Shown here: positions 1 to 11,679 of the stretch, piece after piece
Layout of the letters: every line of letters starts with the position of its first letter
Numbering within the stretch: position 1 is the first letter of the stretch
Source: Linyphia triangularis
Taxonomy: Eukaryota; Arthropoda; Arachnida; Araneae; Linyphiidae
DNA length: 64,000 bases
NCBI GenBank assembly: GCA_963978545.1
Contig: OZ021723.1
Location: 95,400,002 to 95,464,001, forward strand
Direction of reading: 5' to 3'
Position numbers and translations under genes: made by a program
The notes under the pieces: model-generated
What the model saw: only the letters and a program-made list of their open reading frames with translations
The model's database searches: none
What the model was told of the DNA's origin: nothing

Positions 1-390
1 TTTAATCCAAGAGATGCTTAAAGTCTCGCTATCGCTGGCGGGAGGCTACTGTGGCAGTTAAGTGATGAAGCCACGATAGTAGAGCTCATGGTCTTTCAAA
101 AGCACTTTGAATATGACTTGGCCGGCACGATAATGGAACAGAAAAGGAAAACGGATTCTTATCTTTTTAGATGGATCTCAAAAAACTGGAAATGCAGTTC
201 ATTAGCCATTCAGCTTTCAAAGTTGTAAATGTCATTTGTAAATATATTATTATTAATTAAATTAATTTGTTTCTTGTAAATATCTTTAATATTTCTAACT
301 AAATTAAACTACGAAAACCTCCGTTAAAAATGTCTTGGCAGAGAATCTTTCCAGAGTTGCAATTCTGGCCGCAATTTTTTTCATTGTACT
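1..390. other. Unannotated left edge
   Basis: No convincing gene or repeat is seen. The stretch is flanking DNA for the hAT insertion that starts at 399; its last bases up to 398 include the left target-site duplication. Confidence 0.5.
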
Positions 391-398
391 GTCTAGTC

Positions 399-1548
399 CA
401 GCGTCAGCCACTAGGCGGCCCGCGGGCCGGATCCGGCCCGCGACAGCTTTTTCTCCGGCCCGCCGACAGTACAGAAGAGCAAAAATCAAATTTTGAGGAA
501 ATAATTTTAATTTGTCTACAATAGTAAGTGTTTACTGCCAAAACCCACGTTTTTCATTGAGTGGCCCGCTTCAGTAAGTCAGAAAAATCCTTTTTTTTTC
601 TGAGACTGCCAGAAAAAATAAAAAGAAGCAATAGTTTGAATTATTACCAATGACACATTCCTTCGCATTGCTTAGTTTTGTACTTATGATACACCACTCC
701 CTCGATTCGTGAATGGCACATTTCGATTTCAGCTTTTCTGAATGTGATGGGCAGGAGTTGGGTGTTTTAATGCATACCTCTTTTATTTTGACATGAAAAG
801 AAGTATCGCAATCTCCATGACTCCAGTGCCAAAAATGCCGTCGAAGACTAGTTTTAAACGCAAAGTAGTTAAGCTGGGGACGCACAGGAACGGTCCGGGC
901 ACGGCGCGGATACAAGCCCCCTTTTGATAAATGTCGAAAGGGGAGAAATGCATTGAAATCTTAAGGAGGGTGGAATTTGTAAGGGGTTGGAAAAAACTGT
1001 CACCTTAATTGGGACAGCTACTCCTCCCCCTTACAAATCCTACACTCCTTAAGATTTCTATGTATTATCTCCCCCTTCGACATTCATCAAAAGGGGGCTT
1101 GTAACCGGACCGTTCTTGTGTGTCACCTGCTTAGTGAAAAGCTGACCGGCCTTCATCGTCTCGCAATTAACATTGACTAAAATGGTAGATTTAGGAGGTA
1201 TGGTTTAACTATCTTTATGGGCTATGAGTTTATGTAGTCACATTTTAATATTCTTACTTAAGATAAACTTCTTTTATGACTTTGATTTACGATGTAAAGA
1301 ATTTTTTTTTTTTTAATTATTTGAAACAAGAATCAAAAGTTATTTTATCAATATAAAAAAGTTAAATTATTGTTTCAGTTTTCAAAATTGTTTTTTATTG
1401 TTGAATCTTTAGTAATTATCACATTTCTAACATTGAACATATGTAGTAAAGCAATATATTTATTGGCGTATTTGGTATAATCTGCGGCCCGCGGAAAGTT
1501 CCAACATAAGTCATGCGGCCCGTCTCTAATAGTTAGTGGCGAACGCTG
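399..1548. mobile_element. Non-autonomous hAT element with 8-bp TSD
   Basis: An 8-bp direct repeat GTCTAGTC sits at 391-398 and 1549-1556. Just inside are imperfect terminal inverted repeats: CAGCGTCAGCCACTA on the left, and the right end reads CAGCGTTCGCCACTA on the opposite strand (13 of 15 match). The 8-bp duplication and CAG-starting ends are hAT hallmarks. Sub-terminal GCGGCCCGC-rich blocks lie at both ends (415-460 and 1484-1521), a pattern seen in many hAT families. No transposase reading frame survives in the 1,150 bp. A palindromic element occupies 869-1134 inside it. Confidence 0.85.
869..1134. mobile_element. Palindromic MITE nested in the hAT element
   Basis: The two halves (about 869-985 and 1022-1134) are near-perfect inverted copies. 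Each carries CGGTCCGG, TACAAGCCCCCTTTTGAT and ATCTTAAGGAG in mirrored order. The left arm has about 12 extra bases after CGGTCCGG. There is no coding capacity. The superfamily is unclear. Confidence 0.75.
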
Positions 1549-2956
1549 GTCTAGTCATTCACCAGCTTTTTAGAATCGACTGTATTCCGCCCTTATGAAG
1601 ATTTTCTTTCAATAAGCACTTTAAACATATTAAAAGTTCGAATTATTCATGAAAAACACGTTTGAATTTCAAAATGCTCATTTGTTTACATTAAGCTGTT
1701 GCCAACACAGCCGAAGAAACTTTTTAATCGCCATTACTTTGTCTAGTTAAAATTGAACTAAAGCAAGTATATGCATATTTTTAATGAAATTTATTTATTA
1801 TTATTTAAGTGATGGTTAATGAAAATTAAATTTTTATATGAAATTGACTGAAAATGTCCTTATTTATTTTTACAAGAGTTGTGAAGCCACCGTAACTTAT
1901 GTTGGCCAGGGAAAGGTGAAGAAATTGACATTAAGAAACGAAGTGAAGACAATCGAATTCGTTCCCAAATCAATAAACAACTTCTCTCAAAAGTCTTTTA
2001 TCGCATGTTTTTATTTTAATCATTTAGCGATTTCCACATCAAGAGGAGGAAAAATAATGTATTGAAAGACTATAGACCGTGGCATTCATATGCTTGGCTA
2101 ACAGAAATTATTAAGGACTTATGATGAAACTGAAGAGCAAACATATGTGGAACAGATGAAATATAGGACATTAGGCAATTTTTTATTATTTGGCATTAAG
2201 AATTTTTTTTTTATTTGGCATTAAGAAATTTCGCCAAAATTAAAAACAAAGTAATTAAAATAAAATATAAATAAGAAACTAAATTAAAATGTAACTTAAA
2301 GTAAATCCCGTTGACAGAAACAGCATTTATCTTTAAAAAATAATGTCAAATAATATCATGCCAAAGAAATGTTCTATACTACATCTGTACCGCATATGTT
2401 ATTGCTGTTATTCCTCAAGTGATGGTCTCAGAATAGAGCCAAATGATGATAATATATTGTATGATGTATCTTAGCAAAGCTTATACACGTGCTGGGAAAA
2501 CAGATAATACTGTAGTCAAGATTAGTTGAGTGTTTCACATTACAGTACTTTTCCGTTTAGCACCACAATTTTTTTCACCCCACTTAGGAACGTTTTAAAA
2601 GATCGCTGTTACGAGAGAGAAAAGTAACATAAGATAATGATTAGCAAATTTCATTACTAAAATATGCAAACCTTTTGATTCAAGGGTAACGAGTAGAATA
2701 AATCAAAAGTTATTTCATTCGCCAGTACGTTGTGTTGTATCTGTACATCGCCAAGATTTAAAATGTGTTTATAACGGAAAAGTACCCAAATGACAACTCG
2801 AAATTAATACACATGGTGAGAATCTGCTTTATTTTAATAGAATATTCTTGAAAAGTTAGTTTGAAATGTCACAGACAGGGCCTACTTTCTTGTGTTTCTT
2901 TACAATAAATATTTTTTATACATCAAAGTATTTTTCTTTCAGTTTTGCAATACTAG
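1549..2956. other. AT-rich stretch, no gene seen
   Basis: The stretch has low-complexity AT-rich sequence and no recognisable protein or repeat family. A 75-codon open frame at 1838-2065 has no recognisable domain and is treated as chance. Confidence 0.5.
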
Positions 2957-3175
2957 AAATTTGGGTCCTTGCGTATTAACGCCACCACAGCTACAGATTT
3001 GGCGGTTTTTAAGTGCCGCCAATGTAAAAAATGGCGTCAAAAATCAGCAAGCAAACAAGGAATCCAAAAGACAACTGTGTGCGCTTGCAAACAACAAGAT
3101 TGCTCTTTATTGGCGGCACTTAAAAACCGCCAAATCTGTAGCTGCGGTGGCGTTAATACGCAAGTACCCAAATTT
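2957..3175. mobile_element. MITE-like inverted repeat, 66-bp arms
   Basis: The arms at 2957-3022 and 3110-3175 are almost perfect reverse complements. They carry GCGTATTAACGCCACC on the left, mirrored as GGTGGCGTTAATACGC on the right. They enclose an 87-bp spacer. A transcript would fold into a long hairpin. No protein is encoded, and no certain target-site duplication could be fixed. Confidence 0.75.
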
Positions 3176-3639
3176 GGCAGCATTTTACCAACAATTTACA
3201 TTAACCCATTAAAGATAATTTTAAAATGGATAAACACATCATTGTTTTAAACTTTAACTTTGTTTATTTAGATCATTTAAGGTATATTTTAAATTTTTAA
3301 GGTTTTTTAGAAAAAAATTATATTAGCAGAGAAAAGAACTAAAACATTGTTTGGCAAGTTTTCTTGCCAACCCTCGTTAATGGATTAATCTTGTAGGTCA
3401 AGATAATGAAAAAATTATTTGCTCGTAACACTTTTTTCTGATTTTCTACATAAGTGAAATAGCCGACTTAATTTTATTTTTACTACAATCAACGTTGGCT
3501 TTATATGAGGGCCCCCAATTCTATGTTGTGCTTTTGGAACGAATTAATATTTAGATTGAAAATTCTCTATATGGGTTGGATGCATTTGTAAATATATTTA
3601 GGCTAGTATATTATCTTAAATACTTCCATTATGAATGAA
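3176..3639. other. AT-rich stretch, no gene seen
   Basis: No recognisable gene or repeat is present. Confidence 0.5.
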
Positions 3640-3925
3640 TCTATACTAGTTTCAATATTTCCAGTATGGTTCCATAGTGATGGTTTCAAACATTTCCAGT
3701 ATATTTCAAACCTGGTATAAAAATGTCCAGTATGTTTTAAATCGGGTATTAAAATTTCCAGTATAATTTTATACCGGTTTAAAATCTGCCAGTATGGTGT
3801 CATACCGACTTTAAAATTTCCAGTATGGCGTCATACCGGATTTAAAATTTCCAGTATGGTTTTATACCTGTTTTAAAATTTCCAGTATGGTTTTACTGGT
3901 TCCGGTATCATTTTGATACTGGTAA
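3640..3925. repeat. Degenerate 31-bp minisatellite with hairpin units
   Basis: About nine imperfect units of roughly 31 bp share the core TTTCCAGTATGG followed by a CATACCGG-like half. Each unit therefore holds a small inverted repeat (CCAGTATG against CATACCGG). Unit divergence is high, so the array is old. Confidence 0.75.
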
Positions 3926-3944
3926 TTTGAACTTTTTCCAATAG

Positions 3945-4393
3945 GGTAGGCTCACTTCGTTCGCTGAAAGGTTAATTGCTGTGCAAACGTAGACTTGTTT
4001 CCCATTTTGAGAGGTTCATTGTTGCACAAGCATAAGCTAGATTCACTCGCTAAAAGATTAATTGCCAAGTAAATCCTCAATATTAGACCTCCTCCCCCCC
4101 TCCCCACCTTTGTCAAGAAAAAATTCCCTGTTAATGCAATATCACAACTCCCCTCACCCCTCTGAGAATATTTTAACATTGTATTGTCAAAAGTCCAATT
4201 AGTAGGCCAAAACTGCTTTCGTTGAAAATTTTAAAGCAGTACTCCGATTAGAAGTCTCTTTGTAAGAAAATTATTTTTTTTTTAAAAATAATTAAAATTT
4301 AATATTCTATTTTTCAAAAATATTATTAAAAGGCCAAAACTACTCATGCTGAAAATTTCTCATCTATAGCCCTAAAAGAAGTCATTTTGTAAA

Positions 4394-4425
<32 letters not shown>

Positions 4426-4520
4426 CTGTTAACATTCTGAGAGTCAAAAAACAAATTAGAAGGTCAAAACTACTTATGTTTTAAATTTCAGAGTTCTACG
4501 CCTGTTTTAAGTAGTTTTCT
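3945..4520 (-). mobile_element. Fragment of the Helitron family seen at 8008-9368
   Basis: Read on the minus strand, this stretch repeats the two internal modules of the element at 8008-9368. One is the AACATAAGTAGTTTTGGCC tandem module; the other is the minisatellite with CCTTTCAGCGAACGAAG. Neither Helitron terminus is present. A perfect (AT)n tract lies inside it at 4397-4425. Confidence 0.6.
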
Positions 4521-4540
4521 ATAAAGGAAAAGACAGAGAA

Positions 4541-5088
4541 AGGGACAATGTTTTATTATTTTAGATGTTCATGTTCACCATTATTCACTTCTTTGAAGGC
4601 ATGCGAAATTCAAATCACCAGTCGAATTAGCAAATATCATATTTCAATTTCTTTCAGGGACCACGTCTGACTGGTTCTTTGTTTCCTTGAACATTTATTT
4701 TTGGAGATAAAATGACGGAAAGTCAGAGATCGCTGTAAAGATAATTATGATTGTAAGGAGACTTTAAAGAAAACAGTTGAAAACTAACCCACAAATTCGA
4801 TATCTGAAGATATTTACTTGAACTTGGGCATCGTTTCGGTGGAACAAATTATACATCCATGTTTTCAAGCAAGCTCAGCTTTCATACCAATTACAAAAAA
4901 AAAAAAAATGAAAATTTGCGATATAGTAGTATGAAATGAGGATCCGAATAACACGGGTTTTCCTGACTTAAGCAATTACTTTTATCTGGCACAACGGAAA
5001 AATGTTTAGATGTACCGTAAATAGTCGGAATTAAATGGTAACGAATCTACTTTAAAGGAAATAATGCAAAAGCTTGCTTTCTCAAGAT
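4541..5088. other. 3' flank of the chemoreceptor gene
   Basis: No gene is seen. On the minus strand this is the region downstream of the receptor stop codon. I found no clear AATAAA within about 400 bases of the stop; the nearest candidate is near 4553, so the 3' end is undefined. Confidence 0.5.
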
Positions 5089-6261
5089 CTAACAATCTCC
5101 ACCTTTCAAATTTAAAATCAGTAACCCATACGTAAACAAAGCTCCAAAAGCAGATAGTATAAGACTCGGTTTGAGGACGACAATACCACCAGCAGACATG
5201 ACTGGAAATACGGTATTCAGCATAGTTTTCACAAGCTGTAAAACGCGAAAGTCGCCACAGTCTTCCCTGATTAAGTTGTGGTAAACTAGTTGCATCGTGT
5301 GTCGTATTCCTTCTGCTTGAGTGGATGCTCTGGAGGCACACAGTACCAAAGCTATCGTCAAAGCAGGTGACAACAATATTTGTGGTACACATTCCCACAA
5401 CTGGGATATCGTTATTTTCTTGTAGAAGATGACGAAATTCGCCAATCCCATGAACATGCTCGACATATGCGAACAAAGCAAGAGAAAGCTTGTCTTGCTA
5501 ACCGTGTCCTCAACCTGGTTTGTCAGTCTGTAAAGTTGGTGGTGAATTTTCTCCAAACTTTCTGTCGCACTGCGACTCGGAACTGCAGACTGAAAGACTT
5601 GAAACGCATCGCGAAGAGGTACGAACAAGTCACTATAGCTGCAGTAGACAGCGCAGCACAACACAGATGCTAATGCTGGCAGCACGTGCAAACTGGTAAA
5701 CATCACTTCAGTCACTGTTCCTCTTACTAAATATCGGATGGGCTTTTGATTCAGTGTCATGTTAAGAGAGTAAAACCTCTTGATTTCGAGTAAAGTTTCG
5801 TCTAAGAAAATCGAGCAGATCAGGGCTGAAATACATATAGTCATAAACGAACAAACCAGTGCTAAATTGATTCTTGAAGATCGATTTTTGTTCTTCTTTC
5901 TAGAATGAATTTCGACTTTGTGATACTGTATTAGCAGATATATTATCGAAATTCTTTTTTGGTAGAGGGAGTGCCATATGCCTAAACTTAGAAAACATGT
6001 CATAATATACCCGTAATCTACACCAGATAAGGATCTCTGAATATAGGCCGTGTACAGTGTATAAAAAGCTGATAAATACAGCATGAAGGGAAATGTCTTT
6101 TTCAGTATGGTAATTATTTGTTTGGATTTCCCATCTTGAAATATGTCGATTCCAGTATGATTTAATATAATAAAGAGTAAACCATACCCCTTTGATATTT
6201 CAGAATAAAATGGATTTTGACATACGTGTGTTTTCATACCAATCTCCATTCTTCTTAGCAT
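5089..6261 (-). CDS. Gustatory-receptor-type seven-helix chemoreceptor
   Basis: The frame is open for 390 codons from ATG at 6261 to TAG at 5089. It extends upstream to codon GTG at 6285 but has TGA just before that, so 6261 is the first usable ATG unless an upstream exon exists. Hydrophobic segments lie roughly at residues 56-77, 84-112, 132-153, 187-207, 257-280, 291-309 and 361-385, giving seven helices in about 390 residues, the usual size of the insect/chelicerate gustatory receptor family. The C-terminus contains FTYGLLILNL (376-385), which fits the family's TYhhhhhQF signature with N in place of Q. Charged loops at 114-131 and 225-255 separate the helices. Members of this family act as ligand-gated cation channels in chemosensory neurons; the ligand cannot be read from sequence. 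The ORF has no frameshift or stop, so it is probably functional. That it is intron-free is an observation only for this window. Confidence 0.8.
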   Translation of the reverse strand: MLRRMEIGMKTHVCQNPFYSEISKGYGLLFIILNHTGIDIFQDGKSKQIITILKKTFPFMLYLSAFYTLYTAYIQRSLSGVDYGYIMTCFLSLGIWHSLYQKRISIIYLLIQYHKVEIHSRKKNKNRSSRINLALVCSFMTICISALICSIFLDETLLEIKRFYSLNMTLNQKPIRYLVRGTVTEVMFTSLHVLPALASVLCCAVYCSYSDLFVPLRDAFQVFQSAVPSRSATESLEKIHHQLYRLTNQVEDTVSKTSFLLLCSHMSSMFMGLANFVIFYKKITISQLWECVPQILLSPALTIALVLCASRASTQAEGIRHTMQLVYHNLIREDCGDFRVLQLVKTMLNTVFPVMSAGGIVVLKPSLILSAFGALFTYGLLILNLKGGDC

Positions 6262-7288
6262 TGTTGTTCCAAAGTCAAGGAGCACAATTTCTCAAGAATA
6301 AGAAAATTAGTCGAATCCTCTCTGATTATTTCTAACTACAAAGAGAATTGATTCTGTACTTTTGCTTGCCTAGATACGAATGTATAAAGTAATTTCTAAG
6401 AAATGTCAAAAATTTGCGTTCTTTGTGGTGAAATTTTAATTTCATAACAATAACCATTCAACCAATAAATCAATATCCAACGTTACGTGTCTGAAAGATA
6501 ACTATTTTAAAAGCTGAACTTTTCAGTATTCTATCACAAAATTGTCCTCGTTTAATTATCAAACTCTTTAAAAAGAAAATTGGACAACCTCTTAAAATTA
6601 CCAATATACGTCGAAACGATTTTGTACATATCCATTACTCAATCATTCAATTGTTTCTTTTTCCTTAGTGCTTATTTTATTACAACAATAATAACTGTCA
6701 AGCCAAGTCTTTAGAGTTTAGAGATCAATTAAATCATAAAAGCTTTTCATTTATGAAACTTTACAATCGACATATTCAAACAGAGAATTAGTTAATTGAT
6801 ATTAGGATACATTACCTTTGTATGTGGAGATTAAACCAATTTATTTATTCAGTTAAGTTAATTATATTTATTAGAGTTATGACATGAGTGGCGACTTAAT
6901 ATAAAAGTCTTGCATTTCTCGGGGGGGGGGGGGGAAATGGAATTATCATTTTGCACTAATTTCATTTTTTTTTTATTACATTGCTCAAATAAAATGGCAA
7001 ATGCTAATTTGAATTTAAGAAGTATGTCTAGTTACAAAAAGCTTCATTCCATTCTGTTAAAGTTTCATTATTTAATCTTAAATTTCGTTGATCGCATGTT
7101 GTGATTTATGCGAACGAAACATATGCAAAAGAACTGGATACTCTTGCATCAATGATTTTTAATTGGTTAAAGACTAATCCACACATATGACTTTAAATTA
7201 AATTAATAGTACAAAAACTATTATACAAAAATATTAAGTATAAACATTTTATAAGAAACTTTCAAAAAAGCATCCTCTTTCCTCCCCG
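6262..7288. other. Upstream flank of the chemoreceptor gene
   Basis: The DNA is AT-rich with no second gene. A run of 14-15 G lies near 6921-6934. Promoter elements could not be assigned with confidence. Confidence 0.5.
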
Positions 7289-7434
7289 TTTATTTATTTA
7301 TTTGTTTGTTTGTTTATTTGTTTGTTTGTTTGTTTGTTTGTTTGTTTGTTTGTTTGTTTGTTTGTTTGTTTGTTTGTTTGTTTGTTTGTTTGTTTGTTTG
7401 TTTGTTTGTTTGTTTGTTTGTTTGTTTGTTTGTT
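7289..7434. repeat. (TTTG)n microsatellite, about 145 bp
   Basis: A short TTTA-type lead passes into about 30 uninterrupted TTTG units. The length suggests active slippage and likely length polymorphism. Confidence 0.95.
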
Positions 7435-8007
7435 GAAATTTAAGAACTGAACATTTGAAACACTTTGGGAATCTTTCTTGATAAACTACTGTTTAAATAA
7501 AAGCATTCGGTTTCTAAAATTAAAACGTATCATACATACTATTATAATTGCGAAACTACCCCAGTTGAACAAAAACGTTTTAAATGTTGATGCAGAAAGG
7601 ACAGAGGGGTAAAAATATGTTTTGTGGTGGTTTTGGCATGTTTATTTTTTAAAAAATCGTGAATTTTGGAACAATGCTTGAGTTTGGTAATAGATAAATA
7701 TATTTAAAAAAAAAAAACATTTAAATTTCCCTTACTAAACAATGAGATGCACGTGTAAATAATTTAAATTTTACAATAATATATATTAATAAAATGGACA
7801 CTTTTTTCAGGTTCCACATATATCTTGCACGTATGCGTATTTGTAGAAGCAAATATTAAGGGGAAATCGTAAATAGTTTTCAAGAAAAAAATTCCTATGC
7901 AGTTTTAAAAAAAAAAAACACTAAGCTTTGAAAAATACATTCAGTATTCAAAATACCTAGAAGGCAAGATTAGAAACTGAAATTCAAGGTAGTTTCTGTA
8001 ATCGTAA
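7435..8007. other. AT-rich stretch, no gene seen
   Basis: No gene or classified repeat is recognised. Confidence 0.5.
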
Positions 8008-8160
8008 TCTATTATAATACAACAAGCTGTGTGTCTGTCTGTGGCTCTGTGGATCTATAGAAACATACTTAAAATTGGAATAGATCTCTGACATTTTCAT
8101 CATAAACAGTTTTGGTCTTCTAATTGTATACATGTCAAACAAAATGCTAAAATTTTAATT

Positions 8161-8199
<39 letters not shown>

Positions 8200-9368
8200 G
8201 GGACTTCAAACAGAGATACAGCTCCAAATTTTTAACACAAGTAGTTTTAGCCTTCTGATTGTAGTTTTGAAAAACAGAATTTTCAAATTTTGATTAGTTT
8301 TTCTTTTAATTAATTTTCTTAATTAATTAAAAAAAAAATTACAAAACGACATCTAATAGAACTACAGCTCTGAACATTTCAACATAAGTAGTTTTGGCCT
8401 TCTAATTGGACTTTTAAAAAATATAATTTTCAATTTTTATTTAGTTCTTTTTTAATTAATTAATAAATATTTTACAAAAGGATTTCAAATCGGGTTACAG
8501 CTCTGAAATTTTCAACATAAGTTGTTTGGCCTTCTAATTGGAATTTAGAAAAACAGAATTTTAAATTTTTGTTTAGCTTTTTATTAATTTTTTAATGTAT
8601 TAATATATATTTCACAAAACGATTTCAAATAGGGCTACAGCCTTGAAAATTTCAACATAAGTAGTTGTGGCCTTCTAATTGGATTTTTGAAAAACAGAAT
8701 TTAATTTTTTTTTTTTTTTATTTTTTTTTTTTTAATTAATTAATTAACAAATATTTTACAAAAATATTTGTAATTGGTCTACAGTTCTGAAATTTTCAAC
8801 ACAAGTAGCCTTCTAATTTGACTGACAAAAATAATGTTAAAATTTTAATTTGTTTTTTAATTAATTTTTTCACAAAAAGCGATTTCTATTAGAAATAGAG
8901 CTCTGAAAGTTTCAACATAAGTAGTTTTGGCCTCTAATTTTTTTTTTCCAAAAACAAGTGTTAAATTAATCTTAAAGGGATGTTGTATTGTTGTATTAAC
9001 GAGGAATTTTTTTTTTCCTCGATAAGGGAGAGGTTTCGAATATTAAGGCTTTAAGTATCAATTGGATTTTAGTGAGTGAAGCGAGCTTATGCTTACGCAG
9101 CAATGAACCTTTCAGCGAGCGAAACGAGCCTATGCTTGCATAGCAATGAACCTTTCAACGAGTGAAGTAAGCCTGTATTTATGTGTCAATGAACTTTTCA
9201 GCGAACGAAGCGAGCTCGATTTTGCTTAGCGATGAACCTTTTTACGAACGAAGCGCCAAAAACTTGGACCTTTACACGAATGACAGATTTCCTCAACGCG
9301 AGGCCTCACAGCTAGCTAAGATATTGCACACGTTCAAATTTCGTAGCGAAGCACGGGTATTCAGCTAG
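8008..9368 (+). mobile_element. Non-autonomous Helitron with internal tandem modules
   Basis: The left end begins TCTATTATAATAC directly after host A (8007). The right end is CTAG (9365-9368) followed by host T (9369), which is the A|TC...CTRR|T arrangement of Helitrons. A short stem TTCG/CGAA lies upstream of the CTAG. Inside are about six degenerate copies of a roughly 130-145-bp module containing AACATAAGTAGTTTTGGCC (8090-8960). They are followed by about four units of a 43-44-bp minisatellite carrying GCAATGAACCTTTCAGCGAG (9073-9250). A 32-base T run lies at 8163-8194. No Rep or helicase is encoded. The weak terminal hairpin lowers certainty. Confidence 0.65.
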
Positions 9369-11679
9369 TAATACATCTAATACATAAATGTTTTCATCAA
9401 TTTTTTTTAAGTAAATGGGTATTATACACCTTTAATAATTTTAAGATGCAAAAGTAATTGAAGTTTTACGTGCGTCTGCTGAGATTCCTTTTGAAATCGG
9501 AAATTTGTTGATTATGTAGCAGGGTTGTAGTACTAAAAAAAAAAATTCCCGGTAAGCACTCTTGTCGATTGTTGCGGTAACCCCAAACTGTAGCATGGGA
9601 GTTTTTAATTATCAAATGCAAATTCAGTATATTTTTCATAACTTACCATTTGAAAAAAAAAGCCAAATACTCTTAATTTACGTACTTATTTTCTAACTAA
9701 TTTATTTCATAATACAAGCATAAAGATTCATGGGTTTATCATCAATCTGTATTAATTAAAAAAACTGATTCAAAAATCAGTCCATTGAAACTATTTCGAA
9801 TAAATTTTTTTTAAAAATTACCACCAAGGGTTTTCTTTGACATGTTCTGTTTTTCCATTTGCATGTGTTTGTCCTTAGCTCCTCTCTGATGTCTCAATCA
9901 GCTGATGACTTATTCGTTTGGTTTCTACTTTTGTATAGGTGACCCATTTATTTTAACAAACATAAAGTTTGGCACGTGTGGATTTATTAGTCGCGATCCC
10001 GATTGTGATACAATAATGTTCATGAGGCTGAAGCTGAACCTCGCATTTTAAAGAGTTTACATGACTGTCTTTAGAGAAGTTCATCAATGACATTAAATTT
10101 TAGGGAACTATTCGCCCGCAGTTGACAGTAAAATATCGAAATGCTTATTTTTGAAAATGGCAAAAGGAATCACTTGCACAGTGAACTGGTTTCATATTGA
10201 CCAAACCCTGAACGCATTTCACCGGACCAGGTGTTTTGATCCAAATAAGAAGGCTCCGAAACAACGCTCTCTTTGACAGTATAGTAACAAAATTATCAAT
10301 TTTTAAACGACTCCTAATAACAATTAAAAATACCTCCGTAACTTAAGGGGATATGGTACCCAAAAAAATTATTTTCAGAAATAGCACCACTAAATTTTAA
10401 ACTATAGTAACTTTACATTGTGTTGATGGTAAATAACCATAATTTAACCTACAAAAATATTTTGAATAAATAATTTGCGATTAATTCAATTTATTTAAAT
10501 TTTTTCATTTTTTTTTTCTTATTTTTTTTTTCAGAAATGCTACTCCTTCCACATGTTTGTTTCCATGAAATTTTAACAATATATTCTTATTACAATTGTT
10601 AATAACAGTTAGTATGGATTTGAAGATGCAAGCTATGGAAAAGGTTTTGAATGTTTTTACACTAAAACAGCAGAAGAACAGTGTTTTTTGTTTTTTTCAA
10701 GTTTTCAACAGTTTAATTTTAAAAAAAACTAAAATTAGCACACCTTATTCGATACTAACTTACGTTTATCAGAAGTATATAAATACACTATAAAAATTTC
10801 CCAATCCTAACTAGATTTAGAAAAAAGCCTTAAAGATTTAAATAACACTTAAACTGAAAAAATAACGAACTGAGAAAAACAGTGTTAAAGATTTCTTTTT
10901 CAGCTTTGATAGTGTGAGAGGGTTTAGAAAATATAATATAAGTTTTTATCTATCAAAGGTACAAGTATAAATTTTTGCACAGCTATTCAGAAAAATATTC
11001 TCCACATTATGGGATAAAAATTGACACATCCTTATTATGTCGTGTCCCTTAATAACTTTAAGTCAACAAACAAAGCATTTTTAAATGGTTTCATTGCGAG
11101 TTTCAATAAACAAACATATTTAAATAAATAACATAGTAAGTCACTAAAATTCAACTTTCAAATAAAAATATGCGATAACAATATACAATATGTATTTTGA
11201 ATAATTTTCAAGTTCATACGTATTAGACATATTGTTAGGCTTTAACTGATACAAAAAGGATTTGAGAGTTTCGTGTTGTTGGAATTGTAGACTGCACCAC
11301 TAGGTGGCGACAGGTGCAATCATTATCAGAGTCAATAAACTTCGGTTTAAAAGTGTTAAGAAAATATTTTGGAAAATAAGTATTTCAAGATGGTAATACT
11401 GTAAAAATAAAATTTCAAAAATTCTTAGTTTTGTTCTGACGAATTGCAGCCAAATAAAGAGTTGGGTTATTGTTTTGAAAGTATGGTTTGATGGTTAATA
11501 CAGAGGGAGCCCCCAATTAAACTAGTCAATCAATCTTATTTTTTATTGAAATTTGTTCTCTTTAAAAAAAAATCTCATTTAATTACCAAGTTCGAATCAA
11601 TATTGCCCTAGATAATTTCCCCATAATATAGATTAAAATTGAATGGGAAAATGGAGAAATCGCGAGTGAATAAATTATC
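9369..11679. other. AT-rich stretch, no gene seen
   Basis: Multiple short open frames are present but none has a recognisable domain. The sequence could be intronic or intergenic. Confidence 0.45.

Noticed and set aside
1838..2065. 75-codon plus frame
   Set aside because: No similarity to a known family; its length is expected by chance in 64 kb read in six frames.
5006..5673. Frames of 156 (minus) and 97 (plus) codons overlapping the receptor
   Set aside because: Both are alternative-frame shadows of the receptor CDS without domains.
6262..6285. Longer chemoreceptor start
   Set aside because: The upstream codon is GTG, not used as a start here. ATG at 6261 is preferred.
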